Shown here in pieces: positions 1 through 7,962 of a stretch of 59,632 bases of DNA. This stretch comes from a virus, in IMG/VR virus record IMGVR_UViG_3300028831_000617, positions 1-59,632 of that record. The stretch is one strand, 5' to 3'. The position numbers were made by a program, and so were the translations under genes. Within the stretch, counting starts at the first letter, position 1, and each line of letters opens with the position of its first letter. The notes under the pieces were generated by a model that was not told where the DNA came from, did no database searches, and saw only the letters and a program-made list of their open reading frames with translations.

Positions 1-35
1 TGCGCCTCGATGAACTTGGGGTTGATGCGGGTCAT
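1..35 (-). CDS. 5' end of a hypothetical phage protein, cut by the window edge
   Basis: Only the first 11 codons are present, reading MTRINPKFIEA leftwards off the window. The ATG overlaps the TGA of the upstream gene (32-322) in an ATGA arrangement, the junction used throughout this operon, which is why I accept the start. Nothing can be said about function. Confidence 0.6.
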   Translation of the reverse strand, partial: MTRINPKFIEA

Positions 36-322
36 GCCGATTCCTCAAACTTCTTCACGCAGCACGCGCACAGAACTTCTTTGGTGGCTTCCGCCTTCTT
101 GTGGTCCCGCGCCGGGTCGGTGGCACTTACGAGCAGGCCGCCGTCCTCTTTGTAACCTACCAGGTACAGGATTTCGTTGTGGTGTCCTTTGAACCTGGTG
201 CCGGGCGGGAACTTCTTTCCAAGGGCCTGGACGGACGCCGGCCTGGTCGAAAGCCACTCGGCAAAGTCCCGCTTCTGCTGGCGGGTCATTAACTCCGGTG
301 AAAGTTTGGGAATGGGGTTCAT
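32..322 (-). CDS. Small conserved phage protein, 96 aa
   Basis: The protein starts MNPIPKLSPEL and ends with a CACCVKKFEE segment. The middle (FPPGTRFKG...GYKEDGGLLVSATDP) looks like a small beta-rich domain that I recall from other phage early regions, but I know no assigned function. The C-terminal Cys pair could bind metal. An upstream extension to 460 is open but is rich in Cys, Ser and Pro and unlike a real N-terminus, so I use the ATG at 322. No good Shine-Dalgarno sequence precedes it. Its stop overlaps the next start by ATGA. Confidence 0.7.
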   Translation of the reverse strand: MNPIPKLSPELMTRQQKRDFAEWLSTRPASVQALGKKFPPGTRFKGHHNEILYLVGYKEDGGLLVSATDPARDHKKAEATKEVLCACCVKKFEESA

Positions 323-834
323 AGAACTACAGCAAGACCACGCTCCAAGAGGGGGAGGGAGAACAGAAAGACAACAACACTGAGTCAGGAAGTACCAAAG
401 CTTCGGAGGGAGGGAGCGAGCGAGGCAGAGCACCCCTATGGGTGCCGTGCGCTTGCTCAAGTATCAAAGCCCCGTCGGTCGGTCGCTTCGCTTTTGGCAG
501 CCGGTCGCTTAAATGCTCTGCCCCGGCTTCGGCCAGACTGTCAGCATGGAGTTTCATGCTCTCTGCTCGCGCTCTAGCCTTTCGCACCCACGCGGCCCCG
601 TATCGCAGTCCCGGCTCGGGGCTTCTCGCCATGCTCGCCCGTCTGGTTAACCGTTCTGGCACAGCAAAGCAGACGCGGGCCAAAAAGAGGCGCTCAGCCT
701 GGACGGGAGCTTTGAGGAAGCCTGACCTTTCGGTCACTGAGCACAAAATGCGCAGAACGTAGTTCCTCAAATCCGACCGTCCAGATCGGCATCTGCACCC
801 CAAATTTACGCACAGAGAGTCCACGGCGCAAGCG
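323..834. other. 512-bp stretch without a convincing gene
   Basis: This is an unusual gap in a minus-strand operon whose other gaps are mostly under 40 nt. Both strands have long open frames (minus 327-824, plus 442-762), but their translations are Ser/Arg/Leu-rich and without domain character. A perfect 6-bp hairpin (GCACCC, loop CTAT, GGGTGC) sits at 430-445. It may be a control or structured-RNA region, or may hold a divergent gene I cannot recognise. Confidence 0.4.
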
Positions 835-2046
835 TTATTTTTGCCCCGCCAGCATGGGCGCCCATACCTCGGTCCACGTCTTTCCCACGTTCAAAAGTTT
901 TGCCTGGGCTAAATCGGCCAATTTCTGGTCATCCCGGGCCAATTTTTTTGATCTCAGGAGCGGCATGAGTTCCTCCTCCGTCCTGCCTGCCTGGTGCAGC
1001 AAGAACCGCACGTTGTTGAGCGCGTCCGACTCCTGCGGATTGGGTTGCCAGGGAGCCGTGTTGGCTGCTGGCTGAGCAGTCTGGGCCGGAGCCAGTCCTG
1101 CGGCGGCTTCTGCGGCTTCGTCCGAGCCTTGGGAGGCCGCTTCCGTGGCCGGTTGCTGTGCGCTGGCGGGCGCTGGCGCTGCCGTAGCTGGGGCGGGGGT
1201 GGTCTGGGCGGCCTTCGGAGCTTCCTGCGGCTTCTTGGCGTGGCTGGCTGGCGGTCCGGTCTGCTCCGGGGTCTTAGCGATGGGTGGGAAAGCTTCGTCA
1301 ATGGATACGTCCCCCTCTTTGGTGGCGGTCTTCAATCCCGTGAGAATTGTCAGGTGATCGTCGGTGATCTCGGCCCAACCGGCCACGTTCAGGGCCGCAA
1401 AGACGCGGGCTTGGTCAATTTTGAGCGTGCCAATCCACGCCTGCGCTTTCTTGCGGCGCTCGTCCAGCGTCTTGGTCTCTCCTGTGGCAACTTTTTTGGC
1501 GGCGTCCAACACCGGCTTGCACAGGGCGCGAGGAACCACCTTAAAGATGGCGTCCCGGTACGCCTTGGCCAAAGCAACCTTGGCGATCAATGCACGCTGG
1601 CGTTCCGAGTAGGGCTGTCCCTCCTTCGTCACCGTCGTTTCCATGATCTCGGACTTGCCGGCGTAGTTAGACTCCAGATCGTGACACACGCCTTCGCACT
1701 TCACGTATCGCGGGGTCTGCTCCACGATCCGGGACGCCACGCGCAAGTTGCCGTAGGAGCAACCCACAATTTCCGCAAGTCGGATGGATGGCCCCTCCGC
1801 GAATTTTTCCACCCACTGCCCGCGGTCGTTCTTCTCCTTTCCGACCGGGCGGCAGTAAATGCAGGACTCGGCGGTCTCGGAATCAAGGCAGGCCATGCTG
1901 AGCGCCCGCTTCTTGAACTGCTCCAGGGACCGGGGGTACTGGTGGGCTGTCGCAACCTGAGTGTCTATACTCGCACGCTCCAAGGCGTGCAGGGCGGAGG
2001 GTTGCAGGACTTCGGAAACTTCGGTGGTTGTATCGTTGGGATTCAT
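835..2046 (-). CDS. Conserved phage protein, putative recombination/ssDNA-annealing function
   Basis: The 403-residue protein has a conserved N-terminal domain of about 215 residues (YPRSLEQFKKRALSMACLD, CIYCRPVGK, GPSIRLAEI, ALAKAYRDAIFKVVPRALCKPV), a linker very rich in Ala, Pro and Gln (about 265-335) and a short C-terminal helical domain. I recognise the N-terminal domain as one common in phage early regions near recombination and TOPRIM genes. An annealase-type role is inference from pattern and neighbourhood, not from a catalytic motif. It lies 31 nt after 2078-2590 in the operon led by the palindromic promoter at about 2.6 kb. Confidence 0.6.
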   Translation of the reverse strand: MNPNDTTTEVSEVLQPSALHALERASIDTQVATAHQYPRSLEQFKKRALSMACLDSETAESCIYCRPVGKEKNDRGQWVEKFAEGPSIRLAEIVGCSYGNLRVASRIVEQTPRYVKCEGVCHDLESNYAGKSEIMETTVTKEGQPYSERQRALIAKVALAKAYRDAIFKVVPRALCKPVLDAAKKVATGETKTLDERRKKAQAWIGTLKIDQARVFAALNVAGWAEITDDHLTILTGLKTATKEGDVSIDEAFPPIAKTPEQTGPPASHAKKPQEAPKAAQTTPAPATAAPAPASAQQPATEAASQGSDEAAEAAAGLAPAQTAQPAANTAPWQPNPQESDALNNVRFLLHQAGRTEEELMPLLRSKKLARDDQKLADLAQAKLLNVGKTWTEVWAPMLAGQK

Positions 2047-2077
2047 GCGTATGTGATTTTGGTTTGGTGGTAGAGCG

Positions 2078-2590
2078 TTAAGATTTCTTCAACTCCCGCA
2101 ACCCAACCTTGCGGGCCAGGTCCGGGAGTCCTTGTTCGATCAGGTTTACGGTGCGTTGGAGGGCAAATGTCAACTCGTCTATGCGCCGCAGGGCTTTGGC
2201 GTAGTCGGCGCTCGTGATTGGGCGTGGAGAAACTGGATTTATGCCACGCCACTTTTCGGCTTCCATGACGGTAGTGAGTGTAACGCGCGCGGCGCGCTCA
2301 GCCTTGTTCCGGTCGCTGGCCCACAATGTTGCGCCGGTCTTTTCTACTTCCCACCAGCGGACACCCTGTACGAAAGCCCAGACCAAAGCGTCCCAGGATT
2401 CTTGCGGTGCACGGTTCGCGTCGTCCACCACGGTCGGGGCGGAGGCTGCGCTGAAACGGTACTCGGTGTGGCGCTGAATGTTGGCCTCGCGCTCATTGCG
2501 CAGTTCTTCCTCGTGCGCTTCGTTGCCCATGTGGTCGGCCAGTTCACCGGCCAGGCGGTCGGCTTCGGCGGCGTCTCTTGGAGTTATCAT
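2078..2590 (-). CDS. Hypothetical phage protein, 170 aa, first gene of an operator-controlled operon
   Basis: A mainly helical, charged protein with a central WDALVWAFVQGVRWWEVEK segment; no catalytic motif is visible. Its ATG (2588-2590) lies 10 nt past a -10-like hexamer embedded in a 19-bp palindrome, so the mRNA would have almost no leader. The promoter and operator match those ahead of the XRE repressor and the DUF5131 gene, which suggests the gene responds to the phage repressor. Confidence 0.65.
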   Translation of the reverse strand: MITPRDAAEADRLAGELADHMGNEAHEEELRNEREANIQRHTEYRFSAASAPTVVDDANRAPQESWDALVWAFVQGVRWWEVEKTGATLWASDRNKAERAARVTLTTVMEAEKWRGINPVSPRPITSADYAKALRRIDELTFALQRTVNLIEQGLPDLARKVGLRELKKS

Positions 2591-2600
2591 TGCGAAGTAG

Positions 2601-2628
2601 AGTTTAGCAGATAGCTAAACCAAGTCAA
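2601..2628 (-). promoter_or_regulatory. Promoter with palindromic operator (site A)
   Basis: Read on the minus strand, TTGACT (-35, plus 2623-2628) is followed after 16 bp by TAAACT (-10, plus 2601-2606). The palindrome GTTTAGCTATCTGCTAAAC occupies 2602-2620, filling the spacer and overlapping the -10. It is identical over 19 bp to the site ahead of the XRE gene at 46168-46186. The start codon of 2078-2590 follows 10 nt after the -10. Confidence 0.75.
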
Positions 2629-2641
2629 TGGGCAAAGTTAA

Positions 2642-3517
2642 TTATTTTTTAATCTTCTTGGCCGCCGTCTTAAGCGCCTTTTTGTCGAGTTCTTCGCGCT
2701 TTTTTATTTTGTCCATCTTGGACTGGTCCACCAGCGCACCGATGGCGTCGTTGATAACTTGGGACAAAACTTCCGGCGGCAGCGCGTCCACCTCCCAGGA
2801 CGAGTTGCCGTGCTTGGCCACGTAATCGCTGGCGCGTGAGTCGGTCGTCTTGGCCGGATTCGGCGGCGGATCGTACTGGTCCACTTGATCCCTGGTTAAC
2901 GCGAGTTTTTCGACATTGACTGTCGCGCCAAACATGCTGAGCCGGTCGGCCACATCCCGCACCATGTCCTCGCCGCTCGGGTCGTGATCTCCCAGGTAGA
3001 GCAGGTGGCGGTTGTTGTGCTTGCGTCCAGCTTGGATGAATCGCTGGGCTGATTCGTACATCGCGCTCTGGGATGAGTAGCCGCGATTTACCATGAGGGT
3101 GACGTGGTGCTGCGAGGCCAGCGGTTGCAGGACTCCGGCCAGCGCGTCTTTCTCAATCCAAAGCTCCACGTAGTTTTTCTGGCCGTTCCAGCGCGGCAGC
3201 CGGTAGGACGAGATGGCGGCGCGCACAAGGTCTTCCACGTCCTCAAATTCGTTCGGCACTTTTGGCACACGCACGCGGTCCTCGATGGCGTCCCAATCAA
3301 TCAATCCAGCCAGCCTGCCGTCACTGATAGCGGTGCCCAGGTTTTTGTACGAGCGTTCGGAGTTCGGTATCAGGTCCTTGCTCACGAACTGGTAGTAAAG
3401 CTGCCGGAGCGTCAGCCGGTAGCCTGCCGCTTGGTACTCCGCAATGATGCGGTTGGCGGTTTCGATGGTTTTGCGGCGCTTCTCGCCGAATGCTTTTTCA
3501 ACAAAGGTTTCTTTCAT
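2642..3517 (-). CDS. TOPRIM-domain protein (Spo11/TopoVI-A-like)
   Basis: The N-terminal ~90 residues are helix-turn-helix-like (LTLRQLYYQFVSK). They are followed by a TOPRIM-type core: a conserved glutamate in VELWIEKDAL, and YLGDHDPSGEDM supplying the DxD metal-binding pair. The C-terminus is Lys-rich (ELDKKALKTAAKKIKK). This order is typical of phage and bacterial proteins related to the TopoVI-A/Spo11 TOPRIM half; a role in DNA cleavage or recombination is inferred. I use the ATG at 3517, four nt after the preceding stop and behind a GGGA sequence, over an upstream TTG at 3532. No Spo11-type catalytic tyrosine can be assigned by eye. Confidence 0.75.
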   Translation of the reverse strand: MKETFVEKAFGEKRRKTIETANRIIAEYQAAGYRLTLRQLYYQFVSKDLIPNSERSYKNLGTAISDGRLAGLIDWDAIEDRVRVPKVPNEFEDVEDLVRAAISSYRLPRWNGQKNYVELWIEKDALAGVLQPLASQHHVTLMVNRGYSSQSAMYESAQRFIQAGRKHNNRHLLYLGDHDPSGEDMVRDVADRLSMFGATVNVEKLALTRDQVDQYDPPPNPAKTTDSRASDYVAKHGNSSWEVDALPPEVLSQVINDAIGALVDQSKMDKIKKREELDKKALKTAAKKIKK

Positions 3518-3521
3518 AAGT

Positions 3522-3647
3522 TTAATTCCCAATACGCGAAGCTTCCGAGAGCGCCGAAACCGCCAGGTGGGTGCGCAGAAATTCCGTTGGGCTGCCTTCC
3601 CGAAAGGGACAGGTGGCGCATTGGACGGGCATGACGGGGAGTTTCAT
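3522..3647 (-). CDS. Short DUF6283-like Cys protein, 41 aa, possibly truncated
   Basis: It starts MKLPVMPVQCATCPFREGSP. The CxxCPFR signature is that of small phage/actinobacterial proteins of the DUF6283 type, whose members usually continue for 60-100 residues with a further Cys/His segment. Here the frame stops at 41 residues, so it may be a remnant. The ATG overlaps the TGA of 3644-3931 (ATGA), which fixes the start. Confidence 0.55.
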   Translation of the reverse strand: MKLPVMPVQCATCPFREGSPTEFLRTHLAVSALSEASRIGN

Positions 3648-3931
3648 TGCCACGCCGGACTCAGCGGATGATCGCCGCACACTGGCGTAAGCGGCGGGTG
3701 AATTTGGGTGTTGTTTGGGATGACGAATTGGCCCTCCAGGCGCGGCGAGCGAAACGCCCACAGGGCCGTCCAGAGGATGCGCAGGCGCTTGCCGCACTCC
3801 GCGCAGGCGACAGGCTGGTTGTATTTCAGAAAGCGCACGCCCTGGCGTTGGTTCTCCGTGAACATCGGGTTGGGTTTAGCCTCCAGAATTTGAACGTAGA
3901 GGATCGTTTGTTTCTTTGTTTTGGTTTTCAT
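3644..3931 (-). CDS. Hypothetical phage protein with CxxC pair, 95 aa
   Basis: The N-terminus is strand-like and basic (MKTKTKKQTILYVQILEAKPNP), followed by a PVACAECGKRL pair that could be half of a zinc site, then an aromatic stretch. Function unknown. Start and stop both overlap neighbours by ATGA. Confidence 0.6.
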   Translation of the reverse strand: MKTKTKKQTILYVQILEAKPNPMFTENQRQGVRFLKYNQPVACAECGKRLRILWTALWAFRSPRLEGQFVIPNNTQIHPPLTPVCGDHPLSPAWQ

Positions 3932-4185
3932 TCCAGTGTAATGAGTCGGCGCAGACGTTGAATGAGGCTCGGCTCCGGTTTGGGCGGCGCGTAGTGCAAG
4001 GCTGCGCGTTCTTCCACCGATAGAGCGTCAAGCAGGTGGCGGATCTCGGACAGAGACGAGTCGGCGGGTTCACGGCAACAGTGAAAGCACCCGGCACAGC
4101 AAGGCGGCGTGTGGCCAGAACGTGCCACGGCTTTCTTTGTGGCTGCGTCCACTTGGGCATGAAGGTTGGCGAGGGCGGTGTTCAA
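3928..4185 (-). CDS. YkgJ-like cysteine-cluster protein
   Basis: An 85-residue protein with the dense cluster CCAGCFHCC at about residues 29-37, followed by an acidic helical segment (SLSEIRHLLDALSVEE). The pattern matches the YkgJ family of putative Zn/Fe-binding cysteine-cluster proteins, here in its short phage form. Metal binding is expected from the family; any substrate is unknown. Both ends overlap neighbours by ATGA. Confidence 0.65.
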   Translation of the reverse strand: MNTALANLHAQVDAATKKAVARSGHTPPCCAGCFHCCREPADSSLSEIRHLLDALSVEERAALHYAPPKPEPSLIQRLRRLITLE

Positions 4186-4469
4186 CCTTTGAGCCTTTCT
4201 TTACGGATGATTTTCTGCATTTTGTCAACTTGGGCTTTGGCGTCGTCGGGCAGGCTGAGCATGGTCTCAAGGGAAGCCTGGCGCACGCGCATGTCGGAAG
4301 CAAACTCCAACACTTCTCCGCATTTAATGCACAACGAAACGTCTCCTGGCTTGGGGCGAGCGTCATGCGTCATCCCGGACGCGGCGTCAAATTCGTAGGC
4401 GCAGATTGGGCAGCGGTCGCTTGGGATTATTCCGCCGTTGGCATCAAGCCGTTCTTTGGGAGCGTTCAT
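4182..4469 (-). CDS. Zinc-ribbon phage protein, 95 aa
   Basis: Two CxxC knuckles, CPICAYEF at about residue 20 and CIKCGEVLEF at about 47, make a classic zinc ribbon. A charged C-terminal helix follows (DDAKAQVDKMQKIIRKERLKG). It may bind nucleic acid or act as a protein adaptor. It overlaps both neighbours by ATGA. Confidence 0.65.
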   Translation of the reverse strand: MNAPKERLDANGGIIPSDRCPICAYEFDAASGMTHDARPKPGDVSLCIKCGEVLEFASDMRVRQASLETMLSLPDDAKAQVDKMQKIIRKERLKG

Positions 4470-4711
4470 TCCTCCGCTCCATTCTCCAAAGCCTTGCTGC
4501 GCTTTTGAATTATCCCCTCCCGCAACAACCCGCGCAACGCTTCCGCAAGCAATCGTTCTGCGGCAGCGGCGCGGCTCGTGCCAAAGAAGCCCGTGGAAAC
4601 GAGCCGGTCCAGGACTTCGATCAGCTTGGGCGTGGTCGTTATCTGGATAACGACACTCGCGCAGCGGTGCGTGCGCCGTGCTTCCTGTGTGTGCTTTGTG
4701 GGGCGGGGCAT
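4466..4711 (-). CDS. Small helical protein, possible DNA-binding adaptor
   Basis: An 81-residue protein with a basic N-terminus (PRPTKHTQEARRTHR), a short strand (ASVVIQITTTPKL) and two helices (LIEVLDRLVSTGFFG, SRAAAAERLLAEALRGLL). The strand-helix-helix order resembles ribbon-helix-helix regulators, but the resemblance is weak. It overlaps the next gene by ATGA. Confidence 0.5.
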   Translation of the reverse strand: MPRPTKHTQEARRTHRCASVVIQITTTPKLIEVLDRLVSTGFFGTSRAAAAERLLAEALRGLLREGIIQKRSKALENGAEE

Positions 4712-4724
4712 GGTTCGTAAAGGG

Positions 4725-5126
4725 TTAATACTTGTCCCAGCGCGTCAGCCACCGATACCAGCCGGGCACGGAGTCCTGAATGCAGTTGATGTTATCGCAG
4801 TTGGGTGAGCCGGAGCATTTGCGCCCGTGGCGCCGCCAATGCGCCCTCATGTAGTCGGTTTCCGGCACGAAGTAAATTTTGGTCCAGCCCATGCGGTCAC
4901 AGACCCAGATACGCAGGCGTCCGGTCCAAGTGTGGATGATGTTGGAAAAGGTCAATCGGAACAACGCCCAGACCATGCGCCAGGGTCCGCCATAGTAGGA
5001 TTCCAGGAGAAGGCGAAGCTCGAAGGCTATTGCAGGAGCAACTCGCCACATGAACGAATTGGGGCCGTGCCCGCGTATGCGGTCAACGCGCCGCTCCCAG
5101 CGTTCTTTGTGGATGGGGTATTTCAT
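4725..5126 (-). CDS. Hypothetical phage protein, 133 aa, Trp-rich and basic
   Basis: Rich in Trp, Arg and Tyr, with a Cys group near the C-terminus (CSGSPNCDNINC) that could bind metal. A central segment (MVWALFRLTFSNIIHTW) is amphipathic, perhaps membrane-associated. No family recognised. The start overlaps the preceding stop by ATGA. Confidence 0.55.
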   Translation of the reverse strand: MKYPIHKERWERRVDRIRGHGPNSFMWRVAPAIAFELRLLLESYYGGPWRMVWALFRLTFSNIIHTWTGRLRIWVCDRMGWTKIYFVPETDYMRAHWRRHGRKCSGSPNCDNINCIQDSVPGWYRWLTRWDKY

Positions 5127-5593
5127 GCCGGAAAAACGCTGCCTGCGCCTTTAACGAGTTCATAACTGGGCCGTGTTTCCTGCCAGTCGCCATGAGTTAC
5201 AGGGCCGTCTTTGCGGGAGAAGGTCATGAGCGCGTGGCACGTTCGTTTCCCGTTTGTGAAACATTGTACAAGGATCGCCTCCGTGCGGTCGGTTCGTTCA
5301 CTGGGCGGCGCGTCGGTGCCGTCGTACTTGGCCATCCAGCACTCAGTTACGGTGCAAAAGCAGGGCAGCGTTTCTGCCATGATGGCCAGGAGTGCCCGTG
5401 TGGTATCTCTGCACATCTGCGCACTGGGGCCGGTCATGGGGAGCGGGGTCAGCGCCATCTCGCCATCTGGGAGGAAGTAGAGGGCCACGGCTTCAACGCG
5501 CCTGCCCGAGTTTAAGATTCGCAGCGCAGTTTCTTTGCACGTCTCGTAAAGCTGGGCCTCCTGGGTTTCGATTGTGGGGTTCATGGTGTTCAT
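5123..5593 (-). CDS. Hypothetical phage protein, 156 aa
   Basis: Starts MNTMNPTIETQEAQLYETC seven nt after the preceding stop. A longer open frame runs to 5797, but that part lies inside the upstream gene and looks like shadow sequence. The core (FLPDGEMALTPLPM, CFCTVTECWMAKYDG) suggests a small alpha/beta protein. No family recognised. Confidence 0.55.
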   Translation of the reverse strand: MNTMNPTIETQEAQLYETCKETALRILNSGRRVEAVALYFLPDGEMALTPLPMTGPSAQMCRDTTRALLAIMAETLPCFCTVTECWMAKYDGTDAPPSERTDRTEAILVQCFTNGKRTCHALMTFSRKDGPVTHGDWQETRPSYELVKGAGSVFPA

Positions 5594-5600
5594 GCGGGGA

Positions 5601-5858
5601 TTAAGTTGCGGGTGTTGGGGTTGGGGTTTCTTCAACGAGTCGGCGCAACCGTTCGAGGGTGTGCTTGCTGACCTCGTAACGGGCGGCGGCGCGTGAGCAG
5701 TCCAGCGCATAGGGCAGGTCTCCGGCGGCGGTCGCGTTGCTCTGCTCGCGGATGAGCCAAGCGTATTTGGAATACTCGAACGCCACGCTTGCGCCATGCT
5801 GGCGGCGGGCTGGGTTCGGTGGGAGGGTCGCGTTTAAGATGTGGCTAATCAGTGTCAT
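5601..5858 (-). CDS. Hypothetical phage protein, 85 aa
   Basis: A helical protein ending in a Pro/Thr repeat (EETPTPTPAT). The segment AARYEVSKHTLERLRRLVEE might be a short helix-turn-helix. Its ATG overlaps the preceding stop (ATGA at 5855-5858). Confidence 0.5.
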   Translation of the reverse strand: MTLISHILNATLPPNPARRQHGASVAFEYSKYAWLIREQSNATAAGDLPYALDCSRAAARYEVSKHTLERLRRLVEETPTPTPAT

Positions 5859-6046
5859 GTGGTTATATCAAAGTTCCTGGCAATTAGTTTTCGCATGTCC
5901 TTCCTGGTTCTGCCGGTCACCGCAGAGAGGGCGGTGTCCATGTGTTGACCGCGGGCAAGGCGTTGCTGCAAGGCCAGCACAGCGTTGTCCGCGTAGTTCT
6001 GGCGGCGGAGCCATTCGATGGCTTTGTGCGTTTCTGTTGGTTCCAT
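5855..6046 (-). CDS. Small hypothetical phage protein, 63 aa
   Basis: Starts MEPTETHKAIEWLRRQNY. All-helical with a possible HTH (DTALSAVTGRTRKDMRKLI). The frame is open upstream to 6205, but that region overlaps the neighbouring gene and looks unnatural, so I use the internal ATG 16 nt after the preceding stop. Confidence 0.5.
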   Translation of the reverse strand: MEPTETHKAIEWLRRQNYADNAVLALQQRLARGQHMDTALSAVTGRTRKDMRKLIARNFDITT

Positions 6047-6062
6047 AGAGGGTGAGAGAAGG

Positions 6063-6245
6063 TCAATCTTCGTGTGCGGATTTTGCCTCGGCCTTTGCGC
6101 GTGCTCGGCGGGCTTCCTCTGCGGTCGCCTTGCCGTGCCCCGGTCCTTGGTGTTCGTCGTTCCAAGCCTGTAGCATGGGCTTTGGGTCTCCGGGCATGTC
6201 GGCAACCCAAGCGGCGCCGCATTGGCAGTAAAGGGCGAGCTTCAT
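6063..6245 (-). CDS. Small zinc-knuckle-like protein, 60 aa
   Basis: MKLALYCQCGAAWVADMPG gives an N-terminal CxC site, followed by a charged Ala/Lys/Glu-rich helix (AEEARRARAKAEAK). Many phages carry such short proteins; no function is known to me. Confidence 0.55.
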   Translation of the reverse strand: MKLALYCQCGAAWVADMPGDPKPMLQAWNDEHQGPGHGKATAEEARRARAKAEAKSAHED

Positions 6246-6272
6246 GGGTGGTAAAGGGAGAATGATAAACGG

Positions 6273-6524
6273 TCAACTCGCGCAAGGCAGTTGCCTAGGT
6301 GGAATGGCGCGGGCGGTCGGTGCGGCGTCGGTCGCCACGGGGCCGCTGTCCCATTTTAGGACAGGCTGCCGTGCCTCGGCTTCCTTCCTGTCTGCTTCCC
6401 TTTGGGCTTGCTCGGCGCTTATCCTCCAGCCGTCCAAGGCGGTTTGCGTGTGCAGGTTGAAAGTCTCGCGTGCGAAGGAAAGCTCCGGCGTCACGGGTCG
6501 GATCGGTTGGCGGGTGCGTTTCAT
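6273..6524 (-). CDS. Hypothetical phage protein, 83 aa
   Basis: Begins MKRTRQPIRPVTPELSFARE and contains a helical Gln/Arg/Glu stretch (SAEQAQREADRKEAEAR). Low-complexity, no domain. The ~190 bp between it and 6719 hold no clear gene. Confidence 0.45.
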   Translation of the reverse strand: MKRTRQPIRPVTPELSFARETFNLHTQTALDGWRISAEQAQREADRKEAEARQPVLKWDSGPVATDAAPTARAIPPRQLPCAS

Positions 6525-6718
6525 GGTTCAAGGATCGCGCAAGCGCCAGTAGCGGGGCCGTCTGTCGTCTGGCCGTGTTCTGGCCGGGTTATCCGTCCGC
6601 CGGGTCACGGTCTCGGGGCGGTCTTGGTCCGCGTGGCGCGTTGCGCTTAAATGGGGCCGCTTACTTGGAGCGCCGGTTTAGCGGTCTTACCGTCGGTTCA
6701 GCGGCAAAGTTTGGGTTG

Positions 6719-7714
6719 TTATGCGGCTACCGCTTCCGGCTCCGTCTGGGCGGCGGGCGTCTCGCCGTCGTCCAGTGTTATGCGTCTCGAAGCACGCTCC
6801 GTAATAAGTCCGTCAAGGGTGGTCTGGATCGCGGCAAACTGCGTGAGCGTGTTTTGGCGAACACTGGCGTAATCGCGGAGCTTCTGCGGGCTCACGCCAA
6901 GCAAGATCGCTTTGGCCTTTCCGACAAGGGCGGCAAGTTCAACGTCTTGCATAATGTTGCGGTTCTCGAACGTCTGGATAAACTCCTGGATATTCCCGAT
7001 TAGGCTTTCACGAAAAACCTTGGGCTTCGCGCCGGGTTCCACGGTCAAGCGTTCCGTGGCGTGGGCGATAAGCTCGGCAAAACCTACGCGCAAGGCTTCC
7101 GTGATTTGCTGGCCGGCGTCGGCAAAGGTCCGCTCAAGCTTGTCGGCTTCTTGTTTCTTCAAGGCTTCCGGGAGCGCCTCCGGGACCTGGAAGGACAACC
7201 AAAACCAGTCAATGCGGAATGACTGCCGGAGTACTTCAAGCGGCGGGTAGTCGTTCGGGTTGAACTGGCCTACGGGTTCAAGCACGCTCCGGGCTTCCTC
7301 AACCTGGCCCGGGTACACTTTCAGGAATTTTTCCACGAGGGCGGGGAGTTCAAGGGTGGCAGCCTTCTTCATGCGGGTTTCGATTTCGTCCACCGCGGCA
7401 ACCGTGGCGAGTTGAAAGCCTTCTTTGAAAAAGCTTGGCACGGTGCGGCCGTACACCCATTGACGGAGTTCGCCATAAAACGATTTGATCGCGTCGTACT
7501 CCGGGGACACGATTAACTGCTTTTTTAATGCCAGCCGCGTCTTGGCCTTCTTTTCCTGGGCGGCCGCGAGCTGCGGGTCGGCTTCCTGGGAGTCCAGGGC
7601 GACCCGGGCCACGTTCGCCTTGCGGGTGTTGCCCCATTTGCAGCCGTAGGTTGCGGTAAAGCCTACCGCGTTTTTGAAGCGTTCAAGCGAGACTGAGCTA
7701 ACTTTGATTGCCAT
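6719..7714 (-). CDS. AAA-module partner protein (DUF3150-like), 331 aa
   Basis: A long mainly helical protein without catalytic motifs, ending in an acidic/Ala-rich tail (DDGETPAAQTEPEAVAA). Its central part (KKQLIVSPEYDAIKSFYGELRQWVYGR in two segments) recalls the DUF3150-type proteins that accompany phage AAA+ ATPases. It follows the DUF2997-like gene by 35 nt and the AAA+ gene by four genes, so I infer a substrate or adaptor for the ATPase. Membership is a judgement by eye. Confidence 0.6.
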   Translation of the reverse strand: MAIKVSSVSLERFKNAVGFTATYGCKWGNTRKANVARVALDSQEADPQLAAAQEKKAKTRLALKKQLIVSPEYDAIKSFYGELRQWVYGRTVPSFFKEGFQLATVAAVDEIETRMKKAATLELPALVEKFLKVYPGQVEEARSVLEPVGQFNPNDYPPLEVLRQSFRIDWFWLSFQVPEALPEALKKQEADKLERTFADAGQQITEALRVGFAELIAHATERLTVEPGAKPKVFRESLIGNIQEFIQTFENRNIMQDVELAALVGKAKAILLGVSPQKLRDYASVRQNTLTQFAAIQTTLDGLITERASRRITLDDGETPAAQTEPEAVAA

Positions 7715-7749
7715 AACTTTGTTGTGGTGTGTGGTTTGTGGTTTGCGGT

Positions 7750-7962
7750 TTAATGACTATGCCCGGCTTCCTGGCCGTGCGTGTGTGAGTGGGTTCCGTG
7801 GGTGTGGGGTTTCCTGGTTCGCGTCGTGAGTCCGCCGGCAAGCTTGTAAATCTCACGTACCAGTGCCTCGGCTGAAACGTGGTTCCCAGCACTGATCTTG
7901 TCGGCGGAAATCTTCAAAGTACCGTCAGCAAGGATTTCAACTTCAAAGGTGTCGTTTTTCAT
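7750..7962 (-). CDS. DUF2997-like small protein with His-rich tail
   Basis: The first ~45 residues (FEVEILADGTLKISADKI, then AEALVREIYKLAGG) follow the DUF2997 pattern of a beta hairpin with 'DG' turn and an amphipathic helix. The last ~20 residues are almost only His, Thr, Gly and Ser (HTHGTHSHTHG), a likely metal-binding appendage not usual for the family. DUF2997 genes commonly sit beside DUF1257 (Ycf35) and AAA+ genes, as here. The start overlaps the preceding stop by ATGA. Confidence 0.6.
   Translation of the reverse strand: MKNDTFEVEILADGTLKISADKISAGNHVSAEALVREIYKLAGGLTTRTRKPHTHGTHSHTHGQEAGHSH

Noticed and set aside
327-824. 165-codon minus-strand frame in the 512-bp gap.
   Set aside because: Low-quality composition and no ribosome site; noted as a gap rather than a gene.
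994-2073. 359-codon plus-strand frame opposite the recombination gene.
   Set aside because: Antisense to a conserved gene; Gly/Leu/Arg-rich translation without family character.
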